Assembly: GCF_000376565.1 (NCBI RefSeq)
Contig: NZ_BARG01000036.1
Coordinates: forward strand, 1 to 64,000
Source: Streptomyces hokutonensis
Lineage (GTDB): Bacteria > Actinomycetota > Actinomycetes > Streptomycetales > Streptomycetaceae
Direction of reading: 5' to 3'
DNA length: 64,000 nucleotides
Part shown: positions 17,671 through 25,263 of the stretch, in pieces
How positions within the stretch are numbered: the first letter of the stretch is position 1
How the letters are laid out: each line of letters starts with the position of its first letter
The notes under the pieces: model-generated
Database searches by the model: none
What the model was told of the DNA's origin: nothing
The model's input: only the letters and a program-made list of their open reading frames with translations
Translations under genes and position numbers: made by a program

Positions 17671-18519
17671 ATGCGTGAGAACAGCACGTCAGGGGCGGCC
17701 GTCGACTTCCTGCTGGGCCTGATCGACGGCGGGGACGCCGAGCGGGTGCGGCGGCGGATCGGGCTGCCGGAGCCGGAGGACGACAGGAGTGCCGAGGCAC
17801 GGCGCAACGTCCTGATGTGGTCCTGGACGAGGACGCCGGTACCGGCCTCCGTGCTGCTGTGGGTGCTGGAGGAGGACGACCCGGAACTGAATCTCAGCGT
17901 CTGGCGGCACGTGTCGGCGGACAACGCGATGCGGCGTGCCATCGTCCGGGGCGTGCCGTTCGGTCCCGCCGGCGAGGGACCGTTGACTGTTGTCGGGGGC
18001 CTGGGCCGGGAGCTGGAACCGCCGGTGCCCGAGGACTTCACCCGCTTCGGCCTGGTCGGCGCCCTGCGCGAGGGCACCTCCATGCAGGCCGCGCGGACGG
18101 CCGCGTCGATGGTCCTGGGGCGCTCCGACTGGCAGGCGGTCACCGAGGCGGACCGGGACCGCCCACTGCCCGGCTACGCGCGCTGGGCCCTGGCGATACG
18201 CCCGGACTGCCCGCCCGCGCTGCGCGCGCAGTTCGGCACGCACCGCAAGTTCACCCACCGGGTCGAGCAGGCCGGAGTGCTGGACGGCCCCGCCGACTAC
18301 GCGATCTCCTGGAGCCCCGCGTCACACGTGCTGAACGTGCTGTCCACAGGTCAACTGCTGTTCCCCACGCGCGTGGGCGAGGCCGAGGACGCGCTACGGC
18401 CGCTGGTGCGCGACCACTTGGCCGACCGCGAGGACGCCTGGGCGGTGCTGGCGCAGCTGATCGACACGTTCCAGGGGAACGCGGCGGAGCTGGTGGTGAC
18501 GGCGGCCGCGATCGCCTGA
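17671..18519 (+). CDS. Hypothetical protein
   Basis: I do not recognise this 282-residue protein. It starts MRENSTSGAAVDFLLGLIDGGD and is soluble, acidic and rich in Leu, Arg and Ala. It has no signal peptide, membrane segment or cofactor motif. The helical character and phrases such as SVWRHVSADNAMRRAIVRG and DHLADREDAWAVLAQLIDTFQGN suggest an alpha-helical HEAT-like or solenoid fold, but this is weak. It ends 16 bp before the 3' end of the first tRNA-like gene (opposite strand) and might be functionally tied to that locus. The start at ATG 17671 is favoured over an upstream alternative by codon character. Confidence 0.7.
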   Translation: MRENSTSGAAVDFLLGLIDGGDAERVRRRIGLPEPEDDRSAEARRNVLMWSWTRTPVPASVLLWVLEEDDPELNLSVWRHVSADNAMRRAIVRGVPFGPAGEGPLTVVGGLGRELEPPVPEDFTRFGLVGALREGTSMQAARTAASMVLGRSDWQAVTEADRDRPLPGYARWALAIRPDCPPALRAQFGTHRKFTHRVEQAGVLDGPADYAISWSPASHVLNVLSTGQLLFPTRVGEAEDALRPLVRDHLADREDAWAVLAQLIDTFQGNAAELVVTAAAIA

Positions 18520-18534
18520 GCCGGGCCGAGGGGG

Positions 18535-18608
18535 GCGGGGCGGCTGGATTCGAACCAGCGTGCCCCGGTTCTGGAGACCGGTGCGTCTGCCTCTGCGCTA
18601 CGACCCCG
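18535..18608 (-). tRNA. tRNA-like gene 1 (nominal anticodon CCA, Trp-like)
   Basis: On the minus strand the segment folds as a cloverleaf. The anticodon arm is CCGGT-CTCCAGA-ACCGG (anticodon CCA) and the T-arm is GCTGG-TTCGAAT-CCAGC. The D-arm is TAGCGCAGAGGCAGACGC and the variable loop has 5 nt. The 5' acceptor strand has 8 nt before U8, with one bulged C (CGGGGT-C-G against CGCCCCG). GGG/CCC outside can extend the stem. No CCA is encoded. The anticodon loop resembles tRNA-Trp, but the body does not look like the housekeeping species. It diverges from the VWA gene and shares its odd features with two more copies 6 kb away. Confidence 0.6.
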
Positions 18609-18700
18609 CCCTTGGGGCCAGAGCGTAATGCCTTGGCCCGATGTCAGTGGGGCCTGGTACCAATGAGCCATCGGGGGAACTGCGGCGCGGGGGGCGTGGG

Positions 18701-20104
18701 ATGGCGTACGGGGAGCGGGGTCGGCGTACCCCTGTGGTCGATCTCGCCGACCGCAGGGCGCTGGATCGGTACCGGCCGGCCGACCCGGCGAAGGTCGCGG
18801 AGGCGCGGCGGCTGAAGGAGGCCGCGCTGCTGGACTTCGGGCTGACCGAGTCGGCGGTGGCGTCCTGGCTGTACGCGAAGTGCCATCACCAGATCCCGAC
18901 CACCGCGGTGGACACCGCGGCCGTGGTCGCCTCCGGCGACGGCTCCTGCCTGCTGCTCTTCAACCCGGACTTCTTCGTCGGACTCGGCCTGGACGGCGTG
19001 AAGTTCGTGCTCTTCCACGAGGCCCGGCACCTGGTGCAGCGGCACCTGTTCGCCGATCCCGAGCTGCGCGAGGACCCGGTGTTCGAGCTGGCCGCCGAGG
19101 TCTCCATCAACCATGTCGCCCTGGTCCGGCTCGGCCGCCCCGAGCTGCCCCTCCTGGACGGCCGCCCGACGGGCATCGACCCCCGGAAGATCCACGGCCT
19201 GTACCAGGACGACCTCACCGCGCACGGCCTGGAGCCCGTCCCCTACGAGGAGTTCGTCGCGACCGACATGAAGGTCTACGGCGAGCTCAAGCGCATGGCG
19301 CATCCTCCGGTCCCGGAGCGGCGGCTGTGCGTGCACCTGCTGGACGGCGGTGTACCGGCCGACCAGGAGACGGTGGACGCGGTGGCCTCGTCCGCGCTGC
19401 TGAACTCCCTGCTGGCGGCGCGGCGCGGACACGCGGGCGCGGAGCGGGAGTTGCTCGACCTGATGGGTCGTACGGAGGACGGTTCCGCGCGGGCCGCCCG
19501 GATCTGGGGGAACCTGGGCGCCGGCGTCCTGCGCGGCGAGACGGCACGCACGCGTGCGGTCCACTGGTGGCAGCGCTGGCTGGTCGACGTCCTCGGCTCT
19601 AAGCTGCGCGACGGCGAGCGGCTGGTGTACCCGAAGAAGCGCGGCGCCCTGCTCGCGGCCCTCGGCCAGGACCCGATGCTCTCCCGGCGCGGCCCGGTCC
19701 GCGACAAGGTCCTGGTCATCGCCTACGACACCTCGGGCTCGATGCCCCAGCACGTGATCACCTGGCTCACCGAACTCGTCGGCCGCATCGACGGAGTCGA
19801 GGCCCACTGGCTGTCCTTCGACGCCGTGGTCGTGCCGTTCAAGCCCGGCGAGAGGGTCTACGGCGGTGGCGGCACGAGCTTCCAGGCGGTCGCGGACTAC
19901 GTGGAGGGGCGCACGGAGGTGAACGGCCGCCGGTTCGACGTCACCCCGGACGCGGTCGTGATGCTCACCGACGGGTACGCGCCGCCGATCGCACCCGCCG
20001 AGCCGGACAAGTGGATCTGGCTGATCACCGAGGGCGGCAGTGAGTGGCCCGAGACGCACACCCCCGCGATGGACTGCCATCGCGTCACGACAGGATCGCG
20101 GTAG
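18701..20104 (+). CDS. HExxH metallopeptidase-like plus VWA-like domain protein (DUF2201 type)
   Basis: This 467-residue protein has an N-terminal alpha-helical region with a zincin-like motif HEARH (residues 106-110, in KFVLFHEARHLVQRH). The C-terminal VWA-type domain has MIDAS residues DTSGS (343-347), a Thr in GGGGTS and a later Asp in MLTDG. This is the DUF2201 architecture: putative metallopeptidase plus VWA-like. VWA proteins of this class pair with MoxR AAA+ ATPases, and exactly such a gene follows with no gap (TAG then ATG). The start is ATG 18701. Whether the HExxH is catalytic is not known. It probably senses or delivers a substrate to the ATPase. Confidence 0.85.
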   Translation: MAYGERGRRTPVVDLADRRALDRYRPADPAKVAEARRLKEAALLDFGLTESAVASWLYAKCHHQIPTTAVDTAAVVASGDGSCLLLFNPDFFVGLGLDGVKFVLFHEARHLVQRHLFADPELREDPVFELAAEVSINHVALVRLGRPELPLLDGRPTGIDPRKIHGLYQDDLTAHGLEPVPYEEFVATDMKVYGELKRMAHPPVPERRLCVHLLDGGVPADQETVDAVASSALLNSLLAARRGHAGAERELLDLMGRTEDGSARAARIWGNLGAGVLRGETARTRAVHWWQRWLVDVLGSKLRDGERLVYPKKRGALLAALGQDPMLSRRGPVRDKVLVIAYDTSGSMPQHVITWLTELVGRIDGVEAHWLSFDAVVVPFKPGERVYGGGGTSFQAVADYVEGRTEVNGRRFDVTPDAVVMLTDGYAPPIAPAEPDKWIWLITEGGSEWPETHTPAMDCHRVTTGSR

Positions 20105-21931
20105 ATGAGCACGGATACAGGACAGTCGACGACCCCGGCGGCCGGGCGCGACCGGCGTGAGCCGTCGCGTCTGGAGTCCTTCATCGACGCGATGATCGAC
20201 CTGGGGCAGACCGGGCAGATCTTCGGCGAGCACGGCATCGGCAAGACGGCGACGTTCTTCTCCCACATCGCCCGCGCCCACCCGGGCACCGCGCTGGTGT
20301 ACGTCCCGGCGGCGAACCTGACACCGGACGACCTGCTGATCAACGCGCCGGTACGGGACCCGGGCACCGGCGAACTGGTGCTGCGGCAGCTGGTGATGAG
20401 CCAGTTGAAGCCGGGCACGCCGTTCGTGCTGCTCATCGACGACTCGCTCCAGGCGGGCGACACGATCCAGTCGCAGCTGATGCAGATCGCCTGCAACTGG
20501 ACGCTCGGCGAGCACGATCTGCGGGCGCTGGGCTGTGTCGGTGTCTTCCTCACGGACAACGAGTCGCTGACCGAGACCTCGGCCCGGCGCGGCGACCTCG
20601 CGCTGCTCGACCGCATGGTCACGATGCGGATCACGGCGAACGACACGTCCTGGCGCCGGCATCTGGCCGCCAAGTACCGCCCCTGGGACCTGAATCCGGT
20701 GTTCGCCGTGTGGGCGTCGCTCTCCCCCGCGCTGCGCGAGCTGCTGTCCCCGCGCACGCTGGACCATGTCCTGGCCAACGCGAAGGAGGGTTTCCCGCTC
20801 CGCTGGGGCCTGCCCCTGATCGACGGCGAGCGGCTGCGGCTGGCCGAGCCGGGCCCCGACGGCAAGCCCGGGCAGAACCGCACGGCGGAGATCCTCGACC
20901 GCCTCGCCCAGGCCCTCGGCGTGCCCAACCCGGCCACGGTCCCCGACCCGGTACGGCAGGTGGTGCGGGCCGCGCTGCGCAACCGCTGGACGGTGCTGCT
21001 GCAAGGGCCGCCCGGCTGCGGCAAGACGGAGCTGGTCCGGGAGACGGTCCGCGCGGGCCTGGGCCGGGAGCCGCTGTACTTCTCGCTGCCGGTGACGAAC
21101 GTCGAGGACCTGTGCGCCCCGATCCCGTCGCCGGACGGCACCCTGGGCAATCTGCTGGCCGCGAACTTCACCGGGCCGGACCCCAAGGCGATCGTCTGGG
21201 ACGAGTACAACCGCCCCAAGGACAAGGCCGCGTTCGCCAAGCTCATGGAGATCACCCAGGAGTGGTCCCTCGCGGGCCGCCGCATCGAGAACCTGCGGGC
21301 GCAGATCGCCGTCCAGAACCCGCCGTACCACCTCGGCCGCAAGTTGCTGGTCTCGCGGAACAACATCGCCCAGGCGACCCGGTTCACGGCCTCGCTGACG
21401 GTGGAGCCGGAGGACATCCCGGCCAACGAGTGGCTGCTCGCGCGGTACGGCGCGGACGCCGAGACGGTGCTGGAGTGGTGGAAGCACGACATCGACGACG
21501 ACGGCCGCGCCTGGATCACCAAACGCACCCTGGAGCGGCTCATCAAGCTGCACCGCAAGGGGCTGCCGCTGGAGATGGCGACGGTCTACCTCGGCGACGG
21601 CGAGTACGCGCCCGTGCCGCTCACCGCCCTGATCGACCGCTTCAAGGGCCGCACGGTCACCGGCCTGCGCGAACTGGCCCGCGACGCGGACCAGTGGGAG
21701 GCCCGGCTGCGCCGCGCCGCCGACCACACCGACGAGGGCGGCGACGACAGTGACGTGGTCCACCAGATCCTCGCCAACGCGGAGCTGTCCCAGCTGAAGA
21801 AGCACCGCGCGGTGGTGGCCCGCATGGTCGCCCTGCTCCCGGCGAAGCTCCGGGCGACATATCTGGTGGGGGCGTCGGCCCAGCAACAGCGGTTCTGGAC
21901 CGACATATTCACCGGGATGGCCCGTCGCTGA
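20105..21931 (+). CDS. Tandem AAA+ ATPase (MoxR-like)
   Basis: The 608-residue protein has two AAA+ modules. The first has Walker A GEHGIGKT (about 41-48) and Walker B VLLIDDS. The second has Walker A GPPGCGKT (about 303-310) and Walker B AIVWDEYNR. Sensor-like stretches (VFLTDNES; LLVSRNNIAQATRF) follow each. There are no membrane segments. The gene begins immediately after the VWA gene stop, so the two are translationally coupled and likely form a MoxR-VWA chaperone-type pair. Its 3' end overlaps the convergent LRR gene by 23 bp. The substrate is unknown; nearby tRNA-like genes raise an RNA-linked role, as inference. Confidence 0.88.
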   Translation: MSTDTGQSTTPAAGRDRREPSRLESFIDAMIDLGQTGQIFGEHGIGKTATFFSHIARAHPGTALVYVPAANLTPDDLLINAPVRDPGTGELVLRQLVMSQLKPGTPFVLLIDDSLQAGDTIQSQLMQIACNWTLGEHDLRALGCVGVFLTDNESLTETSARRGDLALLDRMVTMRITANDTSWRRHLAAKYRPWDLNPVFAVWASLSPALRELLSPRTLDHVLANAKEGFPLRWGLPLIDGERLRLAEPGPDGKPGQNRTAEILDRLAQALGVPNPATVPDPVRQVVRAALRNRWTVLLQGPPGCGKTELVRETVRAGLGREPLYFSLPVTNVEDLCAPIPSPDGTLGNLLAANFTGPDPKAIVWDEYNRPKDKAAFAKLMEITQEWSLAGRRIENLRAQIAVQNPPYHLGRKLLVSRNNIAQATRFTASLTVEPEDIPANEWLLARYGADAETVLEWWKHDIDDDGRAWITKRTLERLIKLHRKGLPLEMATVYLGDGEYAPVPLTALIDRFKGRTVTGLRELARDADQWEARLRRAADHTDEGGDDSDVVHQILANAELSQLKKHRAVVARMVALLPAKLRATYLVGASAQQQRFWTDIFTGMARR

Positions 21932-23132
21932 CCCCGTGCTCGCCCTCCCCGGGGCGCGCCGTGCGGTGCACGCTGCGTACGGCGGCCACGTCGGGGGCGA
22001 GCGCCGGTGCCGGGAGGTGGGCGGTGAAGGTCTCCAGGCGGCGTTTGATGCTGGCGGCGATGCCGTGGCCGAGGACGAAGCGGGTGGGGGTGATGGCGCG
22101 GGGTGCCGTGTCGAGGAGGCGGTGGGCCTCGCGGCTGCGCATCCCGGTGTGGGACAGCACGAGGTGGGTGAGACGGTGCTCGGCGGCCACGAGAGTGTGG
22201 GCGATGGTCTCGGCGGCGGACAGATCGACGTGGTTGTCGGCCGCGCCCAGCACACCCGCCGCCCGGACCCGGCCGAGGTCCAGCAGACCGACCCCGGCCG
22301 CGGTGGCCGCCGTCACCAGCCGTGCCGCGGCTGCCGGCCCGATGCCGTTGCTGGCGACGGACAGCCGCGTGAGCCGCCCGTACGGCGCCCGCTCCAGGGC
22401 GTCGGCCAGTCGGAGGGCGCCCGCGTCGCCCAACTGGGCGGCGGACACGTAGAGTTCGTCGATCGCGCCCTCGGCGACAACGGCGGCGAGGGGCACGGCG
22501 CCCTCCGCGCCCAGCGGGTTGCCGCCGACGAAGAGCCGCTCGATACGGCGCCCGTTGCCGGCGGCGGCCAGCAACGCGTCCGCGAGGACGGTCGTGCCCG
22601 CCGGGTCGAGCCCCGTCTGCACCAGGTCCAGTGTGCGCAACGACCGCGCGGACTCGATGAGTTCGGCCCCCGCCCGCCCACCGCCGCTGCCCAGCGGATT
22701 GCGCTTGAGCCACACACCGGTCACGACCTGCGGCGAGGCACGCAACCGGTCGGCGATCCGGCAGGCACCACCGGCCGTGATCCCGTTGCAGCCCAGGTAG
22801 AGCGTCTCGACCTCACCGCTCCCGGCGGCCACGGCCTCGGCACCCTCGTCGCCGAGCCCGTCCGTACCGAGCAGCAAGTGCCGTACGGGCGACGGTCCTT
22901 GGGCCAGTGCCTCGGCGACGCGTGCGGCGCCCTCCGCGCCCAGCCCCTGTTTGCACAGATCGAGCCGCCCGTCCGGCAGCGCCGTCCCCACAGTGAAGTC
23001 CAACCGCTCGCCGGCCGGCCTCCCGGCCCGCAACCAGTCGAGCAGCGGCCCGAGTTCGGCGGCCGGGCGCGGCGGGACGTACACCACACCGGCGAAGCCG
23101 ACCTCGCCCGTGTCCTCCGTGTCCCCGCTCAC
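21909..23132 (-). CDS. Leucine-rich repeat protein, ribonuclease-inhibitor type
   Basis: This 407-residue protein is built largely of repeats of about 28-30 residues in the RNase-inhibitor LRR style. Examples are LDLCKQGLGAEGAARVAEAL, LGTDGLGDEGAEAVAAG, LYLGCNGITAGGACRIADRL and LFVGGNPLGAEGAVPLAAV. Repeats run from about residue 55 to 330. No signal peptide is present, so it is cytoplasmic. The GTG start at 23132 overlaps the SDR stop (GTGA), indicating coupling. LRRs of this type bind proteins; here it may be the recognition subunit of the surrounding system. Its convergent 3' overlap with the AAA+ gene could couple expression of the two operons. Confidence 0.85.
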   Translation of the reverse strand: MSGDTEDTGEVGFAGVVYVPPRPAAELGPLLDWLRAGRPAGERLDFTVGTALPDGRLDLCKQGLGAEGAARVAEALAQGPSPVRHLLLGTDGLGDEGAEAVAAGSGEVETLYLGCNGITAGGACRIADRLRASPQVVTGVWLKRNPLGSGGGRAGAELIESARSLRTLDLVQTGLDPAGTTVLADALLAAAGNGRRIERLFVGGNPLGAEGAVPLAAVVAEGAIDELYVSAAQLGDAGALRLADALERAPYGRLTRLSVASNGIGPAAAARLVTAATAAGVGLLDLGRVRAAGVLGAADNHVDLSAAETIAHTLVAAEHRLTHLVLSHTGMRSREAHRLLDTAPRAITPTRFVLGHGIAASIKRRLETFTAHLPAPALAPDVAAVRSVHRTARPGEGEHGVSDGPSR

Positions 23133-24481
23133 CACGCCGCCTCCCGATAGTCCTTGAGGAACACCCCGGACACCGGGTCCCCCGACTCGCCGCGCACGAT
23201 CGGGTCGTAGACGCGGGCCGCGCCGTCCACGATGTCCAGCGGGGTGCGGAAGCCGGACCCGGCGATGCGGCTCTTCTTGGGGGCGGGGTTCTCGTCGGTG
23301 ATCCAGCCCGTGTCGACGGCGCACATGTGGACGCCCTGTTCGGCGAGTTCGGCGGCGCTGGTGCGGGTGAGCATGTTGAGCGCGGCCTTGGCCATGTTGG
23401 TGTGCGGGTGCCCGGCCGTCTTGTTGCGGACGGCGAACCGGCCCTCTACGGCGGTCACGTTGACGACGTACCGGCGCGGATGCGGTGACGCGAGCAGCAG
23501 CGGCAGCAGCCGGTCGCACAGCAGGGCGGGGGCGAGCGCGTTGACGAGCTGGGTCTCCAGGACCTCGGCCGGGTCGAGGGCGCCGAGCCGTGCCGACCAG
23601 GAGTTCTCCGGGGACGGGTCGGGCAGCAGTCCGGCCTCGTCGGCCTCGCGCAGGGCGACGGGCAGCGCCGAGGCCCCGCCCGCGAGCATCCGCATCGGTG
23701 TGAACCCCGGTGCCTGCCGGGCCCCTTCGGGCAGTGCGTCGCGCTCACCGGCGGCCAGCAGGGCGTACGACCGCGGGGGCCGCCGTACGGTCTGGGCGGC
23801 GTTGTTGACGAGGATGTCCAGGGGTTCGCCGGTCTGCCGCAACTCCTCGCACAGGCCGAGGACCTGGCGCGGGTCGCGGAGGTCCACCGCGAGCACGGTC
23901 AGTCGGTCGAGCCACTTCTCGCTGCCGGGCTCCGCGCGGAAGCGGCGCACGGCGTCGTGCGGGAACCGTGAGGTGACCTGCACCTCCGCGCCGTCCCGCA
24001 GCATCATCAGGGCCAGTTGGAAACCGATCTTCACCCGCCCGCCGGTGAGCAGCACCCGGCGCCCGCTCAGATCCGTGCTCAGCGCACGGCGGGCGGTGTT
24101 GTCGGCGGCGCACTCGGGGCACAGCCGGTGGTAGAAGGAATCCACCTGTCGATAGGGCGACTTGCAGACATAGCAACCGCGCGGCTTGCGGTACTCACCC
24201 TCTGCGTCCGCCTGGGCAAGCTCGCCCGTCGGAGCCAGCGGAGCGTCCTCGCGCCGGTCCACCGCCCCCGTCGCCGTCGCGGCCATCGCCGCCGAGTCGG
24301 CCGCGGACATCTCGGCACCACGCGCCTTGCGGCGCCGCAGCCGTCCGTCCCGGGCGAAGGACGCGGCGACCTGCTCCGCGCGCAGGCGCACCGGATCGTC
24401 GACGGGCAACTCCCGCAGCCTGCCCACCACGTGGTGGAAGGCCGCGAGTTCCGCCTCGGTGATCCCGCCCTCGTCAGTCAT
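23129..24481 (-). CDS. Zinc-ribbon SDR family protein with substituted active site
   Basis: The 450-residue protein has a helical N-terminus (about 1-95) and a zinc ribbon CYVCKSPY...LCPECA (about 107-128). A short-chain dehydrogenase/reductase domain follows: LLTGGRVKIGFQLAL (dinucleotide motif), ILVNNAAQTVRR, then VNVTAVEGRF and HTNMAKAALNML. In classical SDRs the last segments hold Ser and Tyr-x3-Lys; here the Lys is kept but the Tyr position is Thr and the Ser position is Thr. The protein may therefore bind NAD(P) without normal catalysis. It starts 29 bp after two tRNA-like genes on the same strand and is coupled to the LRR gene. Confidence 0.83.
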   Translation of the reverse strand: MTDEGGITEAELAAFHHVVGRLRELPVDDPVRLRAEQVAASFARDGRLRRRKARGAEMSAADSAAMAATATGAVDRREDAPLAPTGELAQADAEGEYRKPRGCYVCKSPYRQVDSFYHRLCPECAADNTARRALSTDLSGRRVLLTGGRVKIGFQLALMMLRDGAEVQVTSRFPHDAVRRFRAEPGSEKWLDRLTVLAVDLRDPRQVLGLCEELRQTGEPLDILVNNAAQTVRRPPRSYALLAAGERDALPEGARQAPGFTPMRMLAGGASALPVALREADEAGLLPDPSPENSWSARLGALDPAEVLETQLVNALAPALLCDRLLPLLLASPHPRRYVVNVTAVEGRFAVRNKTAGHPHTNMAKAALNMLTRTSAAELAEQGVHMCAVDTGWITDENPAPKKSRIAGSGFRTPLDIVDGAARVYDPIVRGESGDPVSGVFLKDYREAAW

Positions 24482-24510
24482 CGATTCCCGCCCCGGCCGT
24501 ACTCCGAAGT

Positions 24511-24583
24511 GGGCCCCGGCCGGATTCGAACCGACGTATCCGCCGTGAGAGGGCGGCGAGTCTGCCTCTGCTCTACAGGGCCC
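24511..24583 (-). tRNA. tRNA-like gene 2 (nominal anticodon CTC, Glu-like)
   Basis: The minus-strand cloverleaf has anticodon arm CCGCC-CTCTCAC-GGCGG and T-arm GTCGG-TTCGAAT-CCGGC. The D-arm is TAGAGCAGAGGCAGACTC and the variable loop has 4 nt. The acceptor can form 8 pairs (GGGCCCTG with CGGGGCCC), or 7 with a G-C extension. The anticodon loop is identical to that of the usual Glu(CTC) tRNA as I recall it. No CCA is encoded. The D-arm is shared with tRNA-like genes 1 and 3. It lies 29 bp before the SDR start, so it would be processed from, or act within, the SDR-LRR transcript. Confidence 0.65.
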
Positions 24584-24593
24584 GCGAACGCAG

Positions 24594-24665
24594 CCCGGGG
24601 ATCGGATTCGAACCGATGTGATTCGTCAGAGCACGACGTGCGCCTGCCTCTGCGCTACGCCCGGG
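24594..24665 (-). tRNA. tRNA-like gene 3 (irregular anticodon arm)
   Basis: This minus-strand segment lies 10 bp upstream of tRNA-like gene 2. The D-arm is TAGCGCAGAGGCAGGCGC and the T-arm is ATCGG-TTCGAAT-CCGAT. The acceptor is CCCGGG-C-G against CCCCGGG, with the same bulged C as copy 1; CGCA/TGCG outside can extend it. The anticodon arm is poor: only 4 pairs (CGTC/GACG) around GTGCTCT, giving a nominal GCT. It is therefore unlikely to be an ordinary elongator tRNA. A -10-like TAGGAT sits just upstream, so transcription may begin at its 5' edge. Confidence 0.5.
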
Positions 24666-24676
24666 TGCGCCCCCGG

Positions 24677-24682
24677 ATCCTA
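24677..24682 (-). promoter_or_regulatory. -10-like element for tRNA-like/SDR/LRR transcript
   Basis: Read on the minus strand, 24682-24677 is TAGGAT, a good match to the Streptomyces -10 element. It is placed so that transcription would start near 24670, about 5 nt before tRNA-like gene 3. No convincing -35 is visible. Confidence 0.4.
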
Positions 24683-24729
24683 ACCGCACGCCCCCAGGCG
24701 AGCGGCATCGATAAACGCCCCGGTACCCG

Positions 24730-24975
24730 TCAGCGCGAGGAGCGTCTAAGCTCCAGGCGCTCCTTCTCCGAGAGGCCGCCCCACACGCCGAAGCGTTCGT
24801 CGTTGTCGAGGGCGTACTCCAGGCAGACGGAGCGGATGGGGCACATGCCGCAGATGCGTTTGGCCTCCCGGACGGAGCTGCCGGGCTCGGGGAAGAAGAA
24901 GTCCGCCCCGGTCTGCGCGCACAACGCCTCCTGCTGCCAGTCCAGGTCGGGCGCGGTGATCGTGTCGATGTGCAT
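24730..24975 (-). CDS. WhiB-like (Wbl) iron-sulfur protein
   Basis: This 81-residue Wbl protein has four Cys ligands (ALCAQTG, then ICGMCPIRSVCLEY) for a [4Fe-4S] cluster and the GVWGGLS turn. A short basic tail (ERLELRRSSR) follows. Wbl proteins act with the principal sigma factor in development, redox response or resistance. The ATG at 24975 gives MHIDTITAPDLDWQQEALC, the normal N-terminus. The remainder of the long open frame upstream is not coding-like. It may be the orthologue of wblH judging by chromosome position, but I am not sure enough to name it. Its 3' end is 65 bp from tRNA-like gene 3, on the same strand. Confidence 0.9.
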   Translation of the reverse strand: MHIDTITAPDLDWQQEALCAQTGADFFFPEPGSSVREAKRICGMCPIRSVCLEYALDNDERFGVWGGLSEKERLELRRSSR

Positions 24976-25008
24976 GACCAGAAGCGTGCAGTGCGGTGAA
25001 AAACGTTC

Positions 25009-25028
25009 GATCAACGCGGGATCAACGC
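25009..25028. repeat. Paired GATCAACGC direct repeats upstream of wbl gene
   Basis: GATCAACGC occurs at 25009-25017 and again at 25020-25028, an 11-bp period (one helical turn). It lies 35-55 bp upstream of the Wbl start codon. On the gene's strand it reads GCGTTGATC twice. It may be an activator site or simply promoter sequence. Confidence 0.4.
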
Positions 25029-25263
25029 CGCGCTCCGAGGCCTCCGGCCACCCCGATGGTGGCGCCGCGCCCGAACCGGCGCACGGCGGCGCGCGGAACC
25101 GGAAGAAAACACGGAGAACTTCCGCGGTCACCGAGGGTGAACAAATCGGTCGAGCCGACTCACCACGCCGCACCGGCAGCGATTGTCAGTGGGCGGTGCA
25201 AGACTCGGCAGTGCAGAGAACGGGCCCCCTCAAGTACGGGACCCTTCAATGAGGAGGGCAAAG

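Noticed and set aside
18644..22255. Very long open frame on the minus strand antisense to the VWA and AAA+ genes
   Set aside because: It is a high-GC antisense shadow: composition is His/Arg/Gly-rich with no domain, while the opposite strand has clear AAA+ and VWA motifs.
18535..24665. Integrated element using the tRNA-like genes as attachment sites
   Set aside because: No integrase, excisionase or replication gene, no direct repeats of tRNA 3' ends, and base composition is like the surroundings.
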